This document shows, in pieces, positions 51,388 to 63,037 of a stretch of DNA of 64,000 nt (the stretch's first letter is position 1; the number at the start of each line of letters is the position of its first letter). The notes under the pieces are model-generated. The model was not told where the DNA came from, ran no database searches, and was given only the letters and a program-made list of their open reading frames with translations. This DNA is from Branchipolynoe longqiensis (taxonomy: Eukaryota > Annelida > Polychaeta > Phyllodocida > Polynoidae), in NCBI GenBank assembly GCA_030323885.1, contig CM059190.1, positions 103,532,856-103,596,855 of the forward strand, given 5' to 3'. Both the position numbers and the translations under genes were made by a program.

Positions 51388-51686
51388 TTTTCTTCTTCTT
51401 GAAGATTTATACTGCCTATCATGGATAAGTCTGAATAGACTTGTTTTCACCATTAGACAGTTTGTCGAACGAAAGCCTGAGCCTACACTTTTACCGAGAC
51501 AAGGGATTTTTAACCTGCCACACCACATAGACATGGTATGAGAGCAACCGGCCTTTGATGACACTGTAAGTTATACAGAGCGGTGGAAATCGAAATTGGC
51601 AGAGGTGTGGGAGCACGGGGAATCGAACCACCAACCTTTAGATTAGGAGTCAGACACTCTAACCACTCTGCCACAGAGAGCACCAC
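51388..51686 (-). mobile_element. SINE-D, full length
   Basis: Reads on the minus strand from GTGGCAGAGTGGTTAGAGTG (A-box-like) and GGTGGTTCGATTCCCC (B box) through GTATAACTTACAGTGTCATC to a tail AATCTTCAAGAAGAAGAA. The same family is inserted in DIRS B. The body shares nothing obvious with SINE-A. Confidence 0.83.
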
Positions 51687-52412
51687 TGATGAAGCATCAA
51701 ATATTGAAAACCAAAACAAATATCTAGATTTGATTCTACATATCTAACTTAGATACTGATGCATGTAAATGTAATTAACGTGTGAACTACATGATTTATA
51801 CGATGTAACTCTTTATTTAGAACCCCTATGCCTCAGTCATGACCTTTGGCATGTCATGTGTGTTGTCTCATAGATACATAACACTTAGTCATTTCTTGCC
51901 ACATAGAAGGGAATGCTAAATCTATTCAATAGAATCTGTTATTGCAGAAGCCTATGGTATCAGAGATTTTGCATACTTGCCAAATTTAATTTTGGCATGT
52001 TTGCATTTCAAATATCTCAAAAGTCGGCCATTTAAAATAAAAGTTACTTCAACCGAAAGTAATGCCCGGTACACACCTCCCGTATACGATCTAAAACTGC
52101 CCGTTTCGCGCATAAGTTTGAGTTTTAGTCGTTAGGTGTGCGACCCCCTAGCACACCAGAGCCTTGCGATTCACGACTTAAAACTCAGTTTTAGGGGTTA
52201 GAACTGAAATCGCAAGGGATTCGAAAAACCAATCGGGCAGTTTTAGTCGCGAAACGGGACGGGTCGGGGGTCGTGAGGCGCAGTCAGTTTTAGTGCGTGA
52301 ATCGTAAACGGGAGGTGTGTGCCAGGCATTAGGTAGATTATGACAATCAGTTTAATATATTTGTCTCAGAAAAATGACGGAAACTTAAAACCATCGGACT
52401 ATGCAACTTTAA
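51687..52412 (+). mobile_element. TTAA-MITE hosting E6
   Basis: Left TIR replaced by SINE-D. Body complete, right end CATCGGACTATGCAACTTTAA less one base per side. E6 splits it at 52063-52328. Confidence 0.8.
52063..52328. mobile_element. MFE E6: TIR element with AAAACTG/CGCGA motifs
   Basis: Ends TGCCCGGTACACACCTCCCG and CGGGAGGTGTGTGCCAGGCA, flanked TAA/TTA. TTTTAG, AAAACT, TCGCG words recur in both orientations. Confidence 0.75.
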
Positions 52413-52845
52413 TACTCCACATGACGTGACTGGCCACATCCTACCAAACCGGATAGGGGTTGAGGGAGGGTGGGTGGGCAAAAACACGCACAGCAAACAG
52501 GGCTCGACACACCGAGTGACCCAACTATTTATTTCTAACTGACTAGACTTTTTCACAAACCACTTATCTCATTTACATACTTAAATAATGCTAAACAAGT
52601 AGACACACGACAAGGGATATATTCTTTTGGGGCAAATTTTGTGTTACAACATTTGGTTCTTAATTTGTAAACTGATTAGCATTTGTTCATTTTATACAGC
52701 GAATTACCTGATTATGATGCCAAATAATGAAATATGGCCTGTGGCTTTTTATAAAGGGCGGGTGCTGTATTTTACTATTGCAGAGTAAATGCCCTGGGTA
52801 CCTTGTAGCAACATTTGTAATGTATATATATATATATATATATAG
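52413..52845. other. No gene recognised
   Basis: Unique AT-rich spacer ending in an AT run at 52823-52843 against DIRS B. Confidence 0.45.
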
Positions 52846-52960
52846 AGTATAGTTATATGAATCTTACCTGAGTACAGATGATGGATAACTGGTGTTTTCC
52901 CGAGGTACTAGCCTCAGATAGTCATGCGTCAGGAAGAACATCTGGGTCCAGTAATCTTTT
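52846..52960 (+). repeat. DIRS B left terminus
   Basis: AATCTTACCTGAGTACAGATG and GTTTTCCCGAGGTACTAGCC match copy A 30551-30669. GGTCCAGTAATC replaces the inner copy A sequence. Confidence 0.8.
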
Positions 52961-53077
52961 ACGTACTTAATAGGATCAAAAATGATCTTAACTCTTGTAG
53001 TACAAAATATTAATTTTGTTTCTCACCTGTCTTTAGTTGGTGAGTAGGCGAGTCACCAGGCCGCTTGGTTTCTCTAG

Positions 53078-54108
53078 TCATTTGTTGTATGGTTTTGCAA
53101 ATGATCTAGCCGTCTTCCACACCGCATGTGCTAGGATTCTCTTCACTAAGATGCCTAATTGTCTTCCCTTGGAAACCATGGCTCCACGCATTGAGTGGGG
53201 CGTGTATCGTTCAGTATTGACTCCTGCCTCTTTAAGCACCTTGATGGTCCATCTTGCGAGTGTGTCTCTCGAGATAGCTCTATGCGGTTTAATGAAGCTT
53301 ATTTGTAGCTGTCTGGAATTACTAATTCCACATGACTTGGATATCTGCACCCTAATGGCTGAAACTACACATATCCGTTTATCTTCCGAAAAACTATTTA
53401 CATGTACTGTGGACAGTGGGTCCCCTGTGCGATTCGACTTTAGTAATGTCTCTAAATCGAATGTTGCCTCATCCTTGTCTATTTCTAATCCATTCAGTGA
53501 AAGTGCCACAATCGTTTGGCCTCTGTGTCCCGTCACTAGCAGTAATAGCACTGCTAATTTAAAACCTAGTTCCTTCATAGATAAGTGTCTATTGCTAGGC
53601 CATGACTTGAATAACTTAAATACTATCGACACATCCCAGAATCTATTATATTTTGGTTTTGGTGGGTTTCTCTCGTACACCGATCTAATAAACCAGTGTA
53701 CCAACTGATGTTTTCCACTTGTCAGAATGATTGAAAGTGCACATCTTGCTGCATTAATTGCACCAAATTCTAATCCTTCATCCTCCAGGATTCTTAGAAA
53801 TCTCAATATATGGGTTATTGTAGGTTTTAATGGTTTGACTCCTTTTAGAAGGCAATGAAGCCCCATTTCTTTAAATAACTTGTGTATAATTTCACTGTTC
53901 CTTTCCTCCAGGTGTGTGAAATAAGTCTTTCTTTTGTAATTTTGTCAAAGCCATATTGTTCTAAATGTTTTCTTAAAAAAGGAATGCCAAAAGGGGTGTT
54001 GTTGACACGTCTCAGTGGATTGTTAGTGGTCCCTCATGTTGCAGGTTGTTCCTTCCTCTTGGGAATCTGAGCACGTCTGTTGCTGCTGATGTTACTGCCG
54101 CTAGCCAT
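53078..54108 (-). pseudogene. DIRS B tyrosine recombinase
   Basis: ATG at 54108 aligns with the copy A start. The first 80 codons are frame-disturbed (the frame from 54108 stops at 54034), then 262 codons are open from 53866 to 53078. The catalytic residues are all present: Arg in GHRGQT, HSMR, HAVW and Tyr in KPYNK. The frame runs cleanly through the site where copy A is shifted. A stop follows directly after PYNK, so the 15-residue tail seen in copy A is absent. Confidence 0.9.
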
Positions 54109-54190
54109 GGTTGTGTTTCCCATGATGGTACTATCAGTACTGCATGTGTGTGATCCATCTTGATCTTCCTGGCCATTCTGCTGATAATGC

Positions 54191-54454
54191 AGTAATCTGA
54201 AGGTCAGTGGTTCGATTCCCTGTGCCTCCACCTCTGCCAATTTGGATTTCCACCGCTATGTATAACTTACAGCGTCATCAAAGGCCAGTTGCTCTCATAC
54301 CATGCCTATGTGGTGTGGGAGGTTAAAAATCCCTTGGGTGGGTAAAAGTGTAGGCTGGGGCTTTCTTTCGACAAACTGTCTAATGGTGAAAACAAGTCTA
54401 TTCAGACTTTTCCATAATAGGCAGTATAAATCTTCAAGACAAAAAAAAATTGAA
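54191..54454 (+). mobile_element. SINE-D inserted in DIRS B
   Basis: 5'-truncated in the tRNA head (starts AGTAATCTGAAGGTCAGTGG). Contains GGTTCGATTCCCTG, ends TCTTCAAGAC then A-rich. ATAATGC flanks both sides (54184-54190, 54455-54461). It lies within the methylase-like part of the polyprotein. Confidence 0.87.
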
Positions 54455-54461
54455 ATAATGC

Positions 54462-55156
54462 TGAATGGTGGAAATATGTAATAACATGTGTTATTCCAAA
54501 TTAATTACGTTAATGAGAATGCGTCTACTCTCCAGGATTCTGGTTCTGGATGCCAAGATGCATATTTATTTAGCTTTTGTTATTGCGTGATGCGAATAAG
54601 TCAATTTCTGGTTTGCCCCATTTTAGTTTTTACAAATATGGTCGGAAATACTCTGATTTAGTGACCACTCTAAATGGTCGTGGAAATGTTGGCTTTTCTT
54701 GTCAGCCAATGTATTTTGACTGCCTGGGATATGTGCTACTGTTAGGCATATCCCGTGTTCCTCTGCCCAGTCCCAAATGAGCTTCGCCATATAATTACAT
54801 GGTTTGCAACGAGTGCCTCCCATATTAGGTATGTAAGCCATAGCTGTTGTATTGTGTTAAAACTCTTACATGATTTTTAGGGAGGTGGACTAGACTACTG
54901 AGTCCTAGATAAATAGCTCTAAGTTCTAATACATTTATGTGATCGGAGATTTCATCTTCCATCCAACGACCATCTGTTGCCCTCTATGAGCCCCCCAGCC
55001 TTCTAATGAAGCGTCTGTTGTAACTCTAGTGTTAGGCTCTCCCATCCTAATGGGGTTGGGCGAATTGTTAATGTGTGACAGCCACCAAATAATATTATTT
55101 TGGCCTTCTGGCGAAATCGTCATGGGCCGCTCATAGTTTCCTTTTGCGTGTGCCAA
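54462..55156 (-). pseudogene. DIRS B RNase H / methylase-like remnant
   Basis: Two open pieces: 55156-54935 with VTTDASLEGWGAHR (first RNase H Asp), and 54841-54623 with MAYIPNMGGTR, LTVAHIPGSQNTLADKKS (last RNase H Asp). Between them the Glu and third Asp region is shifted, and a short deletion removes part of the TDNTTA block. Downstream the methylase-like domain continues in fragments to the SINE-D and beyond it to about 54108. Confidence 0.82.
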
Positions 55157-55184
55157 TGCCTAGTTCTTATCTATTTCTAGCAAT

Positions 55185-56000
55185 TTAATGAGCCTTGACA
55201 TAAAGAAAAGCCGGTGCATATGCTATCGTAATTCCTATCAATATTGTTACTTGTTGTATCTTTGGTTTGTTCAATTGTAATAATTGGTTTGCTGTTGTGA
55301 ATTCATCAACTTTTTGTTCCGTTAATGAAATGGTCATTTCTGTGGTGTCAATAAAAAGTCCCAGAAACTTTAATTTGTTTGTTGGTATTAGCACTGATTT
55401 AGTTTTGTGTATGTAGAAACCTAATTTTGTAAATGTTTCACATAATTTGTCTACTGCTGTCTGGCATTGTTGTTGTGTTTGCGCAACAATAACTGAATCA
55501 TCGATATATGGAAGCATAATATGTCCTTCCCTAGCCATTTGGGAAAAAATTGGTTTAAGTAACTGTGTGAAAATGCATAGACAGCAAGCTAGTCCATTGG
55601 GCATACATGTGAACTCATAAAGTTCATCGTTCCAACAAAATCTGACATATTTCTGATCGAGTTTATAGATAGGTAGTGTGTAGTATGCATCTTTAAGATC
55701 TACACTGGCTAACCAGGTGCCCTGCGTTACTAAGTCTCTTGCTATGTCCAAGGAGAACATTTAAAAATATTTATATTCTACAAAATTGTTAAATAATGTT
55801 AGATCTAAAATTAATCTTACATCTCCATTTGGTTTGGGTCTCAAGAAAATATGGGATATGAATTCCCCAGCCACATGTAGCGCTGGTTCTATAATTCCTT
55901 TCTCACAAAATTGTAGGACTTGATTGTCTAACGCCTCGCATTCTGAACCGCGAAATCGATAAGGATAAGGTATATTCTTTTTAATAGGTTCCTCTATCAA
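55185..56000 (-). pseudogene. DIRS B reverse transcriptase
   Basis: One frame interrupted by a single nonsense codon at 55761-55763, where copy A has Lys in HFKMFS. FLRPKPNGDVRLILDLT, ASVDLKDAYYTLP, MPNGLACCLC and LPYIDDSVIV are all present, so the YIDD site is intact. It ends at a stop after FLYVKAH, at a place where copy A continues into the RNase H connection. Confidence 0.9.
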
Positions 56001-56082
56001 AGGGATTCTTACCCCCTCAGCTAAACTAAGAATAGTTACATTATCCGTAATGTCATTCCATTCCGGTAGGCAATTATTGAGG

Positions 56083-57411
56083 TTACCAGCTTGAAATTTG
56101 CTTACTGGTGTCTGCCTCTACTTGTTCCCTGGGTGGTGCCTCTACTTGTTCCCTGGGTGGGGTTCCCATCATTCCAGCCGAACGACTGCCTTTGGCCCCT
56201 TCACCTGGCCTGGAAGCTGAAGTTTGTCCTTGTTGGCCGGTTCGTCGGCTTAGAAAATCCTGCCTCATCTTCTTGAAGTGGTTAGGATTTGGGACTGTGG
56301 ACTTCTTGTCTGTCTCCATGGGCTTGCCACACTTGGAGCTTGTCTCCACTTGCTTAAACAAGTACTGGAGTTGGCCACCGAACATCTTTGATTTGTCCAG
56401 CGGTTTCCCCTTAATGGGCTTGGGAGCAAGGAATAACATATATTCCTTCCCATCATTGTCTGTGATCTTCTTATAGCTAGCTATTACCTCTTTGCCTGCA
56501 TCCGTGCAGACTGCCTTGAACACGTTCTCAAAGCATCTGTACGAGAGGAAATTGCTAGTCGCGGTTAGCAACGCAATCCCCCCATTCATATTGTCGCACA
56601 GCGACGAGAACTTGTTCTCGGCCATCATCTTATTTGCAATATGCGCGATGCCGAAAGAACCCCTTTGTGCACCGTATGAAGGGTCGCCTCAAACTTCCTC
56701 CGCTCCTAGCTGAGCTTGACCTCCGGGTCCATTTCCTTAATGGCGGATTCCGGGATCCCTTTGATTCCCGTGAATTTCTCAGCCATTTTGATGATCACTT
56801 CAGCCAGCTTAAATGTGTTGGAGTGCCCTTGGATCATCTTCCTCATAAGTGTTGTTATGTGGACTTTCTTCAGCCTCTGCCCGTGCACTTTTTGGTTTCC
56901 TTACCACATGATTTTGTATATTTCCCCTCATGTTTGGTATCAGAATCCGAACTCGTAGAAGACCAGTCTGATGAAGAGTCAGAGGAAGAAGATTTATGCT
57001 TCCTCCTTTTCTTCATCTTTTTAATGAGGGGCTTCTTTTTACGGGCCCTCATGTACTCATCCCCTTCTGATGAGTGCTCCTTCTTTTTGTGTTTGCTCCT
57101 TTGACTCATTGTCAGACGAGGCCTGATTTTCGGAGAGACCCTCCCATTCTGATTCATCGAAATCCAGCCCCACTTTAGATCTCTTTTTCTTTGTGGCCGC
57201 CACTCTGGAGGACAACATCTCTTCGATCTTCTGCTGAACCAATCTAGCGACTTCTTCATCCAGGTCAGCTGGGCAGGGGTCGGTATCGTAACCCCACCAC
57301 CTCGTCTGAAGCTCTTTGTTCAGGGAAGGGTGACCTTTGTATCAGCGGTGAGCGCTCTTCATCTTCACTGAGCACATGAGATGCCTCTGCCTTACTCTGC
57401 TGTGTACCCAT
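56083..57411 (-). pseudogene. DIRS B gag-like ORF, fragmented
   Basis: ATG at 57411 begins a Glu-rich N-terminus that soon stops. Pieces at 57259-56870 carry Lys-rich and Ser-rich blocks (KKRRKHKSSSSDSSSDW). 56888-56706 gives KMAEKFTGIKGIP. 56628-56083 gives LTATSNFLSYRCFENVF and LAPKPIKGKPLD in one frame, showing that the two copy A pieces belong together. The C-terminus has two tandem PPREQVEA-type repeats absent from copy A. Confidence 0.8.
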
Positions 57412-58126
57412 GGCTCAGAGACTGTGAATAAAAACAAAAACCAGTGGTTAGGCATTGTTTAGGCTGAATAACACACCGATAATCATAGTATAATTATACG
57501 AGGTGTGTATTATGGCGTTAAAAACAGTACTTAACGCAGGCGTGTGGCTAATAGACAGTCGCAGGATGATGGTATGGTAAACCAACCGCTCCAAACGAGG
57601 GGTAGGGACCAGTGTAGTGGTACCCTCCCACACTCTATGAACTTCTCCCACCTGTGGCTTTCTTCGCCAACAAGTTGAAGAAAATACTCTAGGACTCAGA
57701 GGTACGCCATAATGAGAAAATGAGAAAACAATCGGGGAATCTTAACGAAACCCAGGAATAAATCCTAGCAATGTAAATGGCTCCTGAACATCTCTCCTTT
57801 CGGAAACGGGCGGCTTTATTAATAACCGAACAATGGATGCATTGTTCTAACGATCATATATAATACGATCAAAACTATGCTGTAAGACAGCAATAACTTA
57901 ATGAAAAGTTTCTAAAAACTTTGTACGTGAATGCTAACATGGACTGAACCAACGTATCGATTTTGAAAGATACTAACCTTGTTGGTTTTGTAGTTAATGG
58001 AGAAAAACTGCTGGAGCTGCTCACAAACGTCCTCCTGCTGTGAGCTGATTATGCTAATTGCTGGACCCGGATGTGCTTCCTTCTCCCTGGGCTACAAGTA
58101 GCCAGAGGCATAGCACCGAGGTAAAA
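57412..58126 (-). repeat. DIRS B leader and right terminus
   Basis: 58053-58126 is the right inverted terminus. The leader includes one AACATCTCTCCTTTCGG block related to the duplicated block of copy A. Confidence 0.75.
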
Positions 58127-58128
58127 TA

Positions 58129-58170
<42 letters not shown>

Positions 58171-58500
58171 CTTTCTGTTCGATTCAAAATATAAATAACG
58201 GTGTGTATATTAATTATTATATAGATATGTAATTAATACACAAATATATTAATTATTATATACATATATATATAAATACATGAATAGATACATGTATACA
58301 TTCATGTATATATATAATAGAAAATATAAATGGTGTGTATATTAATTATTATATAGAGGTATATGAATACATGCATATAAATACATATATATTTATATGC
58401 ATGTATACATTTATGCATATATAATAGAAAACATAAGTGGTGTGTATATTAATTATGTATGTATTCATATAAATGTAGGCATATATATATATGAAGTATA
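58127..58500. repeat. AT-rich minisatellite
   Basis: (AT)n at 58132-58168, then three copies of GGTGTGTATATTAATTAT at intervals of about 120-130 bp, with ATACATGTATACATTCATG palindromic words. Confidence 0.8.
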
Positions 58501-58945
58501 ATTTATTATAGTAATATAAACCACGGAGGATCTAATTATTATTATTGTTTATATATTGTTACGGAATTTGGAGTCGCGCACCCACCTTGATATTGGTTCA
58601 TTTATTATTATTATTATTTGTGTATACTATATGTCTGACCCGAGTTGGTGGGAGTCGCGCAGCTACCCTTGGGTCCAATGGTGTGGATCGACACAACTAT
58701 GGCGCCACCTATGAGCGCTCAGGACACTAAAGTCACCCGCTGATCCCGCACTGCCATTGTATTTTTTCCTTTGTCGGTAAAAGCACTATTCTTTTTGCCA
58801 AGAGATCCAAAATAAATAGGACTCAGCCCAACCTGCTTGTTTTTCCTTCATTATTAAAACGCAACACTTTGACAACCCATCAGATTAAAAAGAAGGAAGC
58901 CATATTTGGTAGTATAGAAAATACATACATATAATAGCAATCTAT
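58501..58945. other. No gene recognised
   Basis: GGAGTCGCGCA occurs at 58570 and 58651, 80 bp apart. GGCGCCACCTATGAGCG near 58701 is CTCF-half-like. No coding frame. Confidence 0.4.
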
Positions 58946-58949
58946 CCCC

Positions 58950-58953
58950 ATAA

Positions 58954-58992
<39 letters not shown>

Positions 58993-58995
58993 ATA
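58950..58995. repeat. (AATA)n microsatellite
   Basis: Eleven AATA units. Confidence 0.96.
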
Positions 58996-59690
58996 TACAA
59001 ACAAATAGGTATATGTTAGAATCAGTGAAGCTGCATGTCCGTGACCTGGTCGGTAATTGGAGACTTGGGGCAGGTGGATTTGTATTAGCTTCTCAGGGAT
59101 ACAGACGTACCCTGTATCAAATGTTCACCCAGTTTAGTGCACCAGCACCAAGTGCACTCAGTACACTAGTCCTGCACTCAGCGTCATAACTCACACGCAT
59201 ACCCAGTCGACCCCTACCCCCCATACACTCACAGCCCCCCCCCCCCAACACACATATAAACAGTCTTGCACACACCCTGTCCCCCCAACACTCCTCCCCC
59301 CACCCACACACAGTCCTCCACACCACCACCCCCACAACACACACCCCATATACCCATTCCTCACACCCACCCAGTTCCCCTCCACACACACACACACAGC
59401 GCGTCCCGTTTTCAATCCGGATCTTTGCCGCCCCATGACGGCGCAAGTTCCTAAATGATCCACACACACTTATGGACAATGGGGATATTCGGATTTGGGG
59501 TGGGGAGCGCTCCACCACCCCCTCCCCTTTTGCACTAGACCTCGGTGGGACGTGTGTGTGGGCACGTGTGTGTGTACGTGTGTTTGTGTACGTTTATGTA
59601 TGTGTTTTTTTATGAATGAATGTGCTAACTGCTATATAAATTATATTATATAAATATTATTTAACGGAATGTCAATAGCATTCGACTAAT
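58996..59690. other. No gene; C-rich then GT-rich
   Basis: 59210-59400 is rich in CACCC and CCCCC. 59540-59600 is GTGTGTACGTGTG. The minus-strand Cys/Val/Gly frame is compositional. Confidence 0.5.
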
Positions 59691-59693
59691 GTA

Positions 59694-59825
59694 TGCATGT
59701 ATGTCTGTATATGTGTGTATGTATGTATAGGTGTTTTCAAATGTATGTATGTATGTAAGTATGTGTGTGTGTATGTATGTATGTATGTATGTATGTATAT
59801 ATGTATGTATGTATATGTACGTGTT
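59694..59825. repeat. (TATG)n microsatellite
   Basis: TATGTATGTATG with interruptions. Confidence 0.95.
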
Positions 59826-59860
59826 ATGCCTGTGCACATCGGTGCAGGGGCCAAGCTTTC

Positions 59861-59865
<5 letters not shown>

Positions 59866-59925
<60 letters not shown>
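59866..59925. repeat. (AT)n microsatellite
   Basis: About 28 AT repeats. Confidence 0.97.
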
Positions 59926-59928
<3 letters not shown>

Positions 59929-60079
59929 GGTACCACCACGTGAGCTAACAAATATTGTTTAAATAACAGTTGTTTTATAGCGTGTTATTTCATCATCTTT
60001 TATTCCAATAGCGTTTTATTCCATCATCGAAAAGGTCTGCGTCCCACCTGAAAATCCCGAGCTACGCCCTAGGTGTCTC

Positions 60080-60119
60080 TGTGTATGTATGTATGTATGT
60101 ATGTATGTATGTATGTATG

Positions 60120-60150
<31 letters not shown>

Positions 60151-60305
60151 GTAAGTAAGTAAGTATGTATGTATGTATGTATGTATGTACGTACGTATGT
60201 ATGTATGTATGTATGTATGTACGTATGTATGTATGTATGTACGTATGTATGTATGTATGTATGTATGTATGTATGTATGTATGTATGTAGGTATGTAGGT
60301 ATGTC
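60080..60305. repeat. (TATG)n microsatellite
   Basis: Over 50 TATG units with occasional TACG and TAAG. Tyr/Ile/His/Thr frames are artefacts. Confidence 0.97.
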
Positions 60306-60480
60306 TGTGTGTGTATTGGGGATGAGGGGTAGCTGACGGAGTCTCGGGTTGTTTGGCTCTGTGCAGAGGGAGACCAAACTGTGTAAAGAACAAACACGCA
60401 AATGCCTCAATGACAGGATTTACTCAGCGTACCCAGAAGAACGAGGGGTAAACAATGTGGCATTCCCCAACTCCTCACCC
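60305..60480 (-). repeat. Inverted repeat arm 1
   Basis: Reverse complement of 61313-61485: shared GGATTTACTCAG, CCCAGAAGAACGAGGGGTAA, CAAACACGC. About 80 percent identical by eye. Confidence 0.75.
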
Positions 60481-61312
60481 TAGATTTAAAATATATACGA
60501 GAACTTTGTAGGAGCAACTAAACAATGGTGAATATTTCATTGGATATATAAAGCTTCGAAAATGCAATTTAATATTATTGATTTATAACTTGGAACAAGT
60601 ATTAGTTTCCAGCATTAACAAAAATAGTTTCGTTAAATGGGCCATTGGATATACTGGAGATATTAGATGTAGGGGGAGAGGAGGGGGAGAGGGAGAGAGA
60701 GAGAGAAGTAGGGAGGGAGGGAGGAGGGAGTGAGGGGGAGGGAGGGAAGTAGGGATGGAAGTAGGGAGGGAGGGAAGTAGGGGGGGGGAGTAGGGAGGGA
60801 GGGAGAGGGAGGGGGGACTGAGGGGGGATGGAGGGAGGGGGATGAAGTGAGAGAACGAGAGAGTATGCTTGTAATACAAATTTGTAAAGGCTCTAGGAGT
60901 TCATAGAATAATATGCAGTTTACAGAAAATAAGACATTCTGAGTAACTGCAAACAGAATATGCGTGTGTAGACACGTAATTGGGTGATAAAACGAGGAAT
61001 TGTTACGCCATCAGTTGTACTAAAACTACAAGGCCGTGACCTAAAGTGAATAACCATTGAAAGCTCACGTGGATTTCCTTCAATTTTCTAATTGTTTCTT
61101 TGAAACTGTAACATCCTAATACAAAAAGATATATAAATACAGGCCAAGTAAGTATGCACATGAACCTACTATAAAATAGACACAGATGTCATGGTATGTA
61201 TACATGTATCCATTTTCCCAAGAAATTCGATATTCTAAGCTCTATATTTGGGTTATTTTGTTGTTCTTACAGTATTGCTATATATATGTATTTTTTTTAA
61301 TTTGGACTGAGG
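60481..61312. other. Spacer between inverted arms; purine tract
   Basis: AT-rich. GGGA-rich tract at 60670-60855. No coding frame. Confidence 0.5.
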
Positions 61313-61485
61313 CGTTGGGGAAGACCACGTTGTAAGTAGTTTACCCCTAGTTCTTCTGGGTATACTGAGTAAATCCTGTGGTCGAGGGGTGCGAGTGTGT
61401 GTTTGTTCTCCCGTATGCACAGGGCCAACCAACCCTAGACTCCATCAGCTATTCTCCCCCTCCCGACTACACCCATACATTCACT
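61313..61485 (+). repeat. Inverted repeat arm 2
   Basis: TTTACCCCTAGTTCTTCTGG to CATCAGCTATTC. It faces arm 1. Next to each arm lies a CATA/TATG-type tail, so these may be two opposite insertions of one retroposon. Confidence 0.7.
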
Positions 61486-61585
61486 CACACAACCACATAC
61501 AGAGGAACACATACACCAATACACCCACAGAACCTTACAGACATACAAACACACATTTATACATACACAACAATAATATCGTGGG

Positions 61586-61757
61586 GGTGATGAAAATGGG
61601 AAATATTGCGCCTAGGGTGGAAATCGAGCACACATCTCTTGCATTCCGGGCCAGTGTGCTAACCATTTCACCACCTAGGTTCCTTGATGTCACCACCCTA
61701 CCCACCCCTACATGTCTACGCGGCTCCTTGCCTGAGAGGTCAGTGCGGACTACTACA
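61586..61757 (-). mobile_element. SINE-C, single inverted copy
   Basis: GAAAATGGGAAATATTGCGC, GTGTGCTAACCATTTCACC and GGCTCCTTGCCTGAGAGGTC. B box degraded to GTGGAAATCGAGC. Confidence 0.85.
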
Positions 61758-61771
61758 ATAATTGAACAGCA

Positions 61772-61969
61772 CAAAAACTATCTACTGATCTACTACACAA
61801 GCTCTACAAAAACAGATGCAACCTGGAACTTTAGAAACACTTCTTCAACCAAAGAATAATAACTGACTGGAATTCACTACCCGATAATGTCATCTCAAGT
61901 CCTACCATGAACTGTTTTAAAACTAGAATAAACCAAGTTTGGAAAAATGAGCAGTATGGACCTCAGTGA
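61772..61969 (+). pseudogene. Non-LTR retrotransposon 3' end (ORF2 C-terminus)
   Basis: In one frame: LYKNRCNLEL, a TAG stop, KHFFNQRIITDWNSLPDN, then SSPTMNCFKTRI and VWKNEQ before the stop at 61967-61969. The WNSLP followed by FK-x-R-(I/L) pattern is typical of the RT C-terminus in CR1/L2/Jockey-like LINEs. An AT-rich 3' untranslated tail to about 62135 ends in AAATAAATAAAAC. 5'-truncated and dead. Confidence 0.8.
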
Positions 61970-62135
61970 CCAACGTCACAAGTATTTGCAGAATAGAGAC
62001 CGAAATATCTCATAGGCAATTTATGCCTTCAACATTTTGTACATCTGGTATCAAGGTGTGTAGATATACATATACACATAAATGTATATAAACATATTAC
62101 ATATATCATAAATAAATAAAACATTTACTGTAACA

Positions 62136-63037
62136 GTGTAACTACCTGATCAAAATTAATTACAACATAAAACCGCCGTTACCAGTTTTGACCCATCCAT
62201 ACCAACGTTAGTGTTAGTTATTACTTAAATAGCTAAATTGTTTTGAGTTTTTTTAGGTGAACATTTTATTTTACATTCCAGTCTATTTCAAAGGTTGGTG
62301 TCCTAGTTAGCAATGTAAACTACCACAACTAACGCTTCCACGTGTAGATGTTATCAGCTCAATCTGTCATGTGCATCATTACCGGGTATCGCTACATGTC
62401 GGCACTGTCCCATCCACAAACACCAGTCGCTTCTCTCAGTAAAAAGTCAATGGGGAAACCGGACTCAGTCTTTTTGAGTTTACAGCAGGGAGACACATGA
62501 TATTACCAAAAGGACATCTAAACCTTTTCTGCTGTGCCCTTATTAAAAGTTATTGTTTGCTTAATTAATATATCATTAAACTCTATTCATAGTGCCTTGT
62601 TAATACAATTTAAATATGGGGCATGTGCTTATTTGGATGTGTGTGGCTTGTCATGAACTCGTCCAATATGAAGTTACATTTGTGTTTAAAAAAACTAAAT
62701 AAATAGATTTCCATCCTTCACTGACAAATATTTTAAATTACATCATGCCATCCTGATAAATATATAATATATATATATTATAAACTAAAAAAGTATTTGC
62801 ATAAATAAATGTTACATCGCCCTACCATATCCATGTCAATACGGCACAAGTTTTGGATTCGATATGAAACAATATTTTCTTTATCTACTCCAGCCGCCAA
62901 ACTAATTTCCGAACCCGTCTTAGATTTGAGTGTTTGCTAATTCAGCTTTTGTGAGCTGAAGTCAATCACAGACAAACGGGTGGATCATTCAAATCAGACA
63001 CAACAGGTGGATCATCCAAATCACAGACGCACATGGG
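62136..63037. other. No gene recognised
   Basis: Unique AT-rich DNA. AATCACAGACAAACGGGTGG and CAACAGGTGGATCATCCAAA form a short tandem pair at 62966-63030, echoed near 63712. Confidence 0.45.

Larger units (their letters stand above)
52846..58126 (-). mobile_element. DIRS-like retrotransposon, copy B
   Basis: Same family and orientation as copy A, more diverged, 5.28 kb including a 264-bp SINE-D. Left terminus 52846 (AGTATAGTTATATGAATC), right terminus ends GCACCGAGGTAAAA at 58126. The copy A internal complementary region has no counterpart between the left terminus and the recombinase stop (52985-53077). Many stops and frameshifts; clearly inactive except that the recombinase C-terminal half is open. 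Confidence 0.92.
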
